From Lactarius indigo (taxonomy: Eukaryota > Basidiomycota > Agaricomycetes > Russulales > Russulaceae), in the NCBI GenBank assembly GCA_025766275.1, contig JAFKAC010000010.1:1240001-1304000 (forward strand): a stretch of DNA of 64,000 bases, in the 5' to 3' direction. Below are positions 58,644-64,000 of the stretch, piece by piece (position 1 is the stretch's first letter; the number at the start of each line of letters is the position of its first letter). The notes under the pieces were generated by a model. It did not search any database, was not told the origin of the DNA, and was given only the letters and a program-made list of their open reading frames with translations. The translations under genes were made by a program, and so were the position numbers.

Positions 58644-60149
58644 TGCATAGTAGTCTGTCGTCCCTTGCCTTGGCGGCGTCCGTGTTTTCGGTACAGGTGG
58701 GTGCACTACCTTCAATTTGCGTCCCCATAAAAAGCTCCTGGAGCCTAATCCTCCCGGTCAATAGGTCCTCGCCGCTTCTGTGCGTCCCAGGAGCTTTGGT
58801 GCTCCAGGGTGGCAATATATAGGCTGCCTAGAGTGAGTTTCATCAAACACCAGAATATTTGGCCAATTGAATCCCATTCTTGCTTCAGAGATAATCGTTA
58901 CATTGGTCTCCCACTGCTCACCGGTGCCGGCTATGCCGACCCGGCAGGTATGACGATTGAAAAGTGTGCTGCCTTCTGCGATAGCCAACCAGTGTCGTAT
59001 CGCTTCATGGGCCTGACATATGGCTTTCAATGCTGTACGTCCACTGCAAAAGCATGGAATTGACCTTGCTGACATACCTAGCGTGCGACAACTTCTTCGA
59101 GCATGTTTACGAGAGCGTCGGCCAGAATTCTTGCAACTTGCCCTGCCCCGGAAACCCATCGGAGATAGGTGGTTGTGGTGGCAAGGAAGATTGGCAGCCG
59201 ATGGCTAGTACCTATCACAAAATCAATGCAACATTCATCGTCCCTACTCCGGTCTCATCTGTCGGTCTATGGCACGGCCTTGGTTGTTACAAGTCAGCAA
59301 GCGCGCACATATTCAGATTGAAGGGCTGATCGTGTTTCAGTGATTCAGTCAGCGCCCGTGCTCTCCAGGTCAGGGTAGAGGCTGGGAACACCACAGTAGA
59401 ATCCTGTGTCGCTGCGTGTCAGGCCCAGGGATTCTCGCTTGCAGGCGTTGAATTCGGGAGGGAATGTTGTGAGTCCGTTTCTCGGGTTTGGGTTCCGGTG
59501 GTATACATTGACGATCATCAGGGTGTGGTTCACAGCTTCAGCACGGCTCAAAGTTCTTTACGGACTATAATGGGATTGATGAGACGAACGAAAATCACCG
59601 GCAAGACCCAGACTTACCATTCTGCAACATGGGCTGCCAAGGTGACCCTACCGAAGTATGTGGCGGACCAGCCCTGCTCAATCTGTACAATTTTACGGGG
59701 ACCTATCCCATCGGTGCCTCAGTCGTGGCGGCTGCCAGCGGGTGGACCTCACAGGGCTGTTATAGGTACGGCTCGGTATTCATAAAATTTGTCTGATTGA
59801 GCGTTGATCACCTCGAAAGCGATTCGGTATCGTCGCGCACGCTTGAGCGCCGTGTTGATGTAGGGACCGTGACAGTGGAATCTTGTGTGGCGGCGTGCCA
59901 GTCACAGTTGTTCACGATTGCCGGGCTCGAATACGCCCAGGAATGCTGTAAGTCAATTCGTCGCCATTTGTGATGAAATGGCTAGCGCTGACTGATGACT
60001 GATAATGTGATATTCGTGCGTGGTTAGGGTGCGGAAGCGAGATCAAGTCACCCGGGGTCCCGATTTCACAGAGTGCATGTAACCAAGTTTGTATTGGGGA
60101 TAACACTGAAGTCTGTGGTGGGCCTAATGCGTTGCAACTGTACAAATAG
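58644..60149 (+). CDS. Secreted protein with three WSC domains, array gene 8
   Basis: Signal peptide MHSSLSSLALAASVFSVQ (18 residues); exon 2 encodes VLAASVRPRSFGAPGWQ. Domain 1: MTIEKCAAFCDSQ, QC-S-C, CNLPCPGNPSEIGGCGG. Domain 2: VESCVAACQAQ, ECWCGSQLQHGSKFFTDYNGI, NMGCQGDPTEVCGGPALLNLYNFTG. Domain 3: SQGCYSDSVSSRTLERRVDVG, VESCVAACQSQLFTIAG, ECWCGSEI, CIGDNTEVCGGPNALQLYK, stop TAG. Domain 3 and its preceding intron are nearly the same as in gene 7 (RRVD-I/V-GTVTVESC), suggesting gene conversion or a shared recent ancestor for that part. Box agttataaag about 45-50 bp before the ATG. Confidence 0.84.
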
Positions 60150-61477
60150 CTACCAGTATTGCACAATTTCTGCTCTGTCCACTAGATCCTTGGCTAGATG
60201 AACTGGTACTGTAATACGATAAAAATAATGGATTTTCGAATCGCTAGGGTGTGTCAATTCACCACCAAAATATGCGACAAGTACAGTTTTTTCCAGAACT
60301 CCTGCTAATCTACAGTACTTGCGATTTGGCACATCAGTTGGCACCTACCCGACCGGGTATCTGCAATACTATATATGGGAAATGGGGTCGCATTTGTTTC
60401 TGGCCGGCAATATCCGCAAATTTGAATCGGCTGACTTTGCACTTGGACTCCTTTACACCGGAACCTCAGACATGCTTTTACAGTAATAAACCCCATCCGC
60501 GGTAGCGGTATCTTCTTGACCATGCGGTTTGTTTTCTGACCTCGTGCTCAAGCCTGGCCATGAACATGCTCCCTTGCAGGCTTTTGCTGGACTTCTCCGC
60601 CACCTTGCATTGTTGCCCGCAGGCCCGCCAACTTGTTCGCGGTAGTTGCGAATGAGCTCGGTACGAGGTTACTTTTCGCTACCCTCTCACGCTTCCGTAC
60701 ACCCCCGATTTCCTCTGTCATACCCTCTTGTGATATAGACCATGACCATTGTGGGCGCTAGGGTTTGTTTCTGCCACTTCCGCCCCCACCGTGATTGACG
60801 TGAAAGAATTCGGGAAATTTTTCAGTACCCTCACCTTGCGCGTTGGACCGCGACCCAGTCCTTCCGACGGAGATTATCGGTTCCCTTCTAGGAAAAAAAG
60901 TGCAAACCAGTAGCGATGGCTTTGGAAGCCCGCATGCCATTAGTAATTGTTGCAAATTTCAAACGTGAGTGCCACTTTTACTGGTATATTGTGGGAGGTT
61001 CTTACCATAGGTATTGCGCTTCTTCTTGGAGTTAAACGGCCATATGGCGATTACTCCCGTATAAAATCTTTATTCTCTACGACTGCTCCATGACAGTTCC
61101 TTAGGCTACCTTGGTGAGAGGGGTTTAGACTTGTGGTAAGTGTCCTCGGTCCTACCACGTCAGGGTAGCGTTGGTCAGAGATTGGCTTGATTCGACTCCA
61201 TCATCGGTGAGGACTTGTTAGCTTGATGGTGCTGCTTGGACGCGCCTATATGTCTACTCAAACGGGATTTTCTCACTTCTCTCCGGCCCAAGTTGACTTG
61301 TCATTTTGAATATTATTTTCGGAGTTGCCCTGCGGAGAATGAGCGCGGCAGAGACCAATCCTGAGATTTTCTGACAGGTGGTGCCACTGTAGACCTGACT
61401 TTTCGCGGGATCAGGCACGTGAGGCACGCTTGATAGTTTTGGCATGCCCTCACACTGATCCCTGACGGTGACACGAT
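60150..61477. other. Spacer between WSC genes 8 and 9
   Basis: No gene seen; about 60,997-61,040 is homologous to the spacer between genes 1 and 2. Confidence 0.5.
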
Positions 61478-61490
61478 TGCATTCAATGCG
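61478..61490. promoter_or_regulatory. Upstream palindrome-like element, WSC gene 9
   Basis: TGCATTCAATGCG, 191 bp before the ATG; inner arms GCATT/AATGC around C. Confidence 0.55.
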
Positions 61491-61668
61491 CAACCTAATG
61501 TATTGCTGCGCAGACTCATTGTACGTAGACTCATTCAGGCCACTTAATGTCCGACAACTTCTCACTGTCATCTCTTCGACAGCCATGGAACGTGTGTTCC
61601 AATTACGGAATGCGACCATTTATAAGAAGTGTGGAAGAGATGCGTCCTGATCCAGCCAAGACGTTGTC

Positions 61669-63151
61669 ATGCATCGTTCGTCATTCCTCGCCTTGGCCTC
61701 CGTGTTTTCGGCACAGGTAAGTGCACTGCCTTCAGTTTGCGCTCTTAGAAACGACCTAGCGCCTGTCAACAGGTCCTTGCTGCTTCGGTGCATTCCACGA
61801 GAAGTTTAGATCCACCAGGGTGGACGAGTTTTATCTGCATGCTGTGAGACTCCCCCTGGTACCATAAATATTTGGCCGAGTGAATCCCTTGCTTCTTCCA
61901 TAGAGACTATCGTAGTTGGGGTCGACCACTACTCACTGGCGCCTACTATGCAGACCCTGCGAACATGACGATAGAAAATTGTGTCGCATTCTGTGATAGC
62001 CAACAGGTGTCATACCGCTATATGGCCATAACAAACGGGATTGAGTGCTGTACGTCCTTTGACATAGAGCATTAACTTTGCTAACATACCTAGCGTGCGA
62101 CAATTTCTTCGAGCATATATTCGAGAACGAAGGCCCTACGTGCAACACGCCGTGCAGCGGCAACCCATCGGAAGTGGGTAGGTGTGGTGGCATGGATGAC
62201 GGCCAAGTTAAGGCCAGTTCCTATCAAAGAATCAATTCGACCTTCATCATACCGGCCCTGGTCCCATCTGTTGGTCTGTGGAACGGCCTTGGTTGTTACA
62301 AGTTAGCAAGTGCACACATATTCAGATTGCAGGACTGATCATATTTCAGTGATTCAGTCAGCGCCCGTGCTCTTCAGGTCAGGGTCGATGCTGGGAACAC
62401 TACAGTGGGATCCTGTGTTGCCGCGTGTCAAGCACAGGGATTCTCGCTTGCAGGCGTAGAATTCGGGAGGGAGTGTTGTACGTCTATCTCTCAGGACCGA
62501 ATTTCGGTATCCTCTGACAAATGTTAGGGTGCGGTTCACAGCTTCAGCATGGCTCGGCGTTCTTTGGCAACTCTGATGGGATTCGAAATGGCAATTTCCG
62601 AAACTATCCCGACGAACCGCACTGCAACATGGCCTGCCAAGGCGACCCCAGCGAAATATGTGGTGGACCGGCCTTGCTCAATCTGTACAATTTTACAGGG
62701 ACCTATCCCATCGGAGCCTCTGTTGTAGCAGCCGCTGGCGGGTGGACCTCACGAGGCTGCTATAGGTACGGATCGGCCTTCATCAATAACTTTGTCTGAT
62801 TGTGCACTGATTGTCTCAAAAGTGACTCGGTATCCTCGCGCACGCTTGAGCTCCGCATCGACGCACTGGCGGGGAGTCTAACGGTGGAATCCTGTGTGGC
62901 GGCATGTCAATCGCAGTCGTTCACGATCGCCGGTCTCGAATATGCCCAGGAATGCTGTAGGTCTATTCGTCTCCATTTGTGATGGAACGGCTGGCGCTGA
63001 CAGATGACTAATTATTCGCGCGTGGTTAGGGTGCGGTAACGAGATCAAGTCGCCTGGCGTCCCCACTTCACAGCACGCATGTAACCAAGCGTGTGTTGGG
63101 GACAGCACCGAAGTCTGCGGGGGACCTAATGCATTGCAGATGTACTACTAA
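61669..63151 (+). CDS. Secreted protein with three WSC domains, array gene 9
   Basis: Signal peptide MHRSSFLALASVFSAQ; exon 2 encodes VLAASVHSTRSLDPPGW. Domain 1: MTIENCVAFCDSQ, EC-S-C, CNTPCSGNPSEVGRCGG, with a NMT glycosylation site. Domain 2: GLGCYNDSVSARALQ, CVAACQAQ, ECWCGSQLQHGSAFFGNSDGI, NMACQGDPSEICGGPALLNLYNFTG. Domain 3 has a three-residue insertion (RIDALAGSLTVESC), then ECWCGNEI, CVGDSTEVCGGPNALQMYY, stop TAA. Box tttataag about 50 bp before the ATG. It is the last member in the window; no tenth copy begins before 64,000. Confidence 0.84.
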
Positions 63152-64000
63152 TACGTTGCGTAATTTTGTTGACAATTCTGCTTCTATGATCCACTCCATT
63201 AGGCCAACAGTCGCTGTTATAGAATATCATTAATTTTAATGAATTTTCTCTTTCCTTTGAGTTGGTCTATTTTGTGTTACGTTCGAATCACCAACAAAGG
63301 TGTGCAACGAACGCAGCTTCCTCATGTTACTCCGAAAGCGTTGAAGAAATGCGTTTGTATTCCGGGGTACGGGCCTTAAGCCCAGACTAGCTCTGGAGGG
63401 CGACTGACTGCTCTGTACGTAAACACTTCGGTCCTATCTACCCCTTTCCCCGCCCACAAGCCTCCTCGCTTATCGACCTCGACCCCTCTTAACCTAACGG
63501 GGGGGATTGCGGGTCAAGTTCACTTCGACCTCCGTTTTGTTGATCAGGGAAAGACCAGGCTGGTGCGCCTGTAAGATAGTACATGCTCTAAGAGGATGTG
63601 AGGGAACGTGGCTCCACGGGAGGAGTGTGGTGCAGCGGGAGCTGCGAAAAGCGACCCGTTGGAGGGAAGCCCGGTGGATGAGATTGGATGCCAAAAGGTT
63701 GGTGGAAGCCACAAAGGAGGGAGCGGCATGAAGGGGTTGATAGGCCGATAGGGCCGTGCGGTGATGGGACGTGGCCGCATGTTCGATCTGGCGGCAGGTC
63801 AGCTGTCCCGGAGATGAAGCAGCCGTGATGCCACACAGGGGTGGCGGCCGCATGGATGGTGATAGAAGCGGCGTGTGAGGCTGCATGGGAAGGATGATCG
63901 AGGCTCATAAGGCCACGTGTGAGGATTAAACGTTATTGAACCATGGCGTTCCAGCCCTGGATGGGGTGTTGGTAATAGTGGGTGGATGGGCCCCACTTTG
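63152..64000. other. No recognisable gene
   Basis: Downstream of the array. From about 63,500 the base composition becomes GC-rich and G-biased, giving overlapping low-complexity ORFs on the minus strand without family signatures. Confidence 0.4.

Noticed and set aside
63494..63996. Long overlapping minus-strand ORFs at the right edge
   Set aside because: They arise from G-rich composition lacking stops on the complementary strand; no recognisable motifs.
1..64000. tRNA or rRNA genes
   Set aside because: No sequence with a convincing A box, B box and cloverleaf was found on reading, and no rRNA blocks were seen. A covariance-model search would be decisive.

Overview
This is a fungal genome window, most likely from an Agaricomycete (mushroom-forming basidiomycete). 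The evidence is short introns (about 47-110 nt, GT..AG), several Ty3/gypsy families of the type seen in basidiomycetes (RT block LDIRWGYNN, chromodomain integrase), a hAT relic, a casein-kinase-1-like gene, a large NACHT/ankyrin NLR with a Goodbye-type N-terminus, and secreted WSC-domain proteins. The species cannot be named from the sequence.

Left third (1-21,500) is a transposon graveyard. A plus-strand Ty3/gypsy element enters from the left edge (pol to 3194, an extra zinc-knuckle ORF 3234-4682, 3' LTR 4717-5286). It abuts three minus-strand Ty3 relics nested in or joined to one another (A' 5287-6516, B 6517-11359, C 11360-13837). A hAT transposase pseudogene (14209-15533) and a nearly intact CK1-like kinase with one in-frame TGA (15791-16873) follow. 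Then comes a nest of LTRs (17429-20541), three of which have readable 5-bp target-site duplications. Across these elements the in-frame stops I could place are all TGA, as expected if CpG decay turns CGA into TGA. Two LTR families each carry, 2 nt past the LTR end, an 11-nt segment complementary to a site about 33-34 nt downstream of the LTR TATA box. This is the arrangement of Tf1/sushi-type self-primed reverse transcription.

Middle (21,511-29,219, minus) is one large NLR-type gene. Apparent stop codons in the ankyrin region all fall inside introns. With 12 introns removed, the frame is open for about 2273 codons: Goodbye-like domain, short coiled region, NACHT ATPase and at least 43 ankyrin repeats. 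The P-loop sits on a 25-nt micro-exon, and six introns in the ankyrin part descend from one intron copied along with the repeats.

Right half (33,934-63,151, plus) is a tandem array of nine paralogous genes. Each has eight exons and codes for a secreted protein of about 360 residues with a signal peptide and three WSC domains. I could read all nine without a break. Each has a TATA-like box close to the start (weakest in gene 2) and a 13-bp palindrome-like element 182-206 bp upstream of the ATG. The spacers (1.3-2.7 kb) share diverged blocks, so the array grew by duplication of gene plus spacer. Two MITE-like inverted-repeat elements lie at 29,817-30,654 and 44,199-44,338. The last 850 bases hold nothing I can support.
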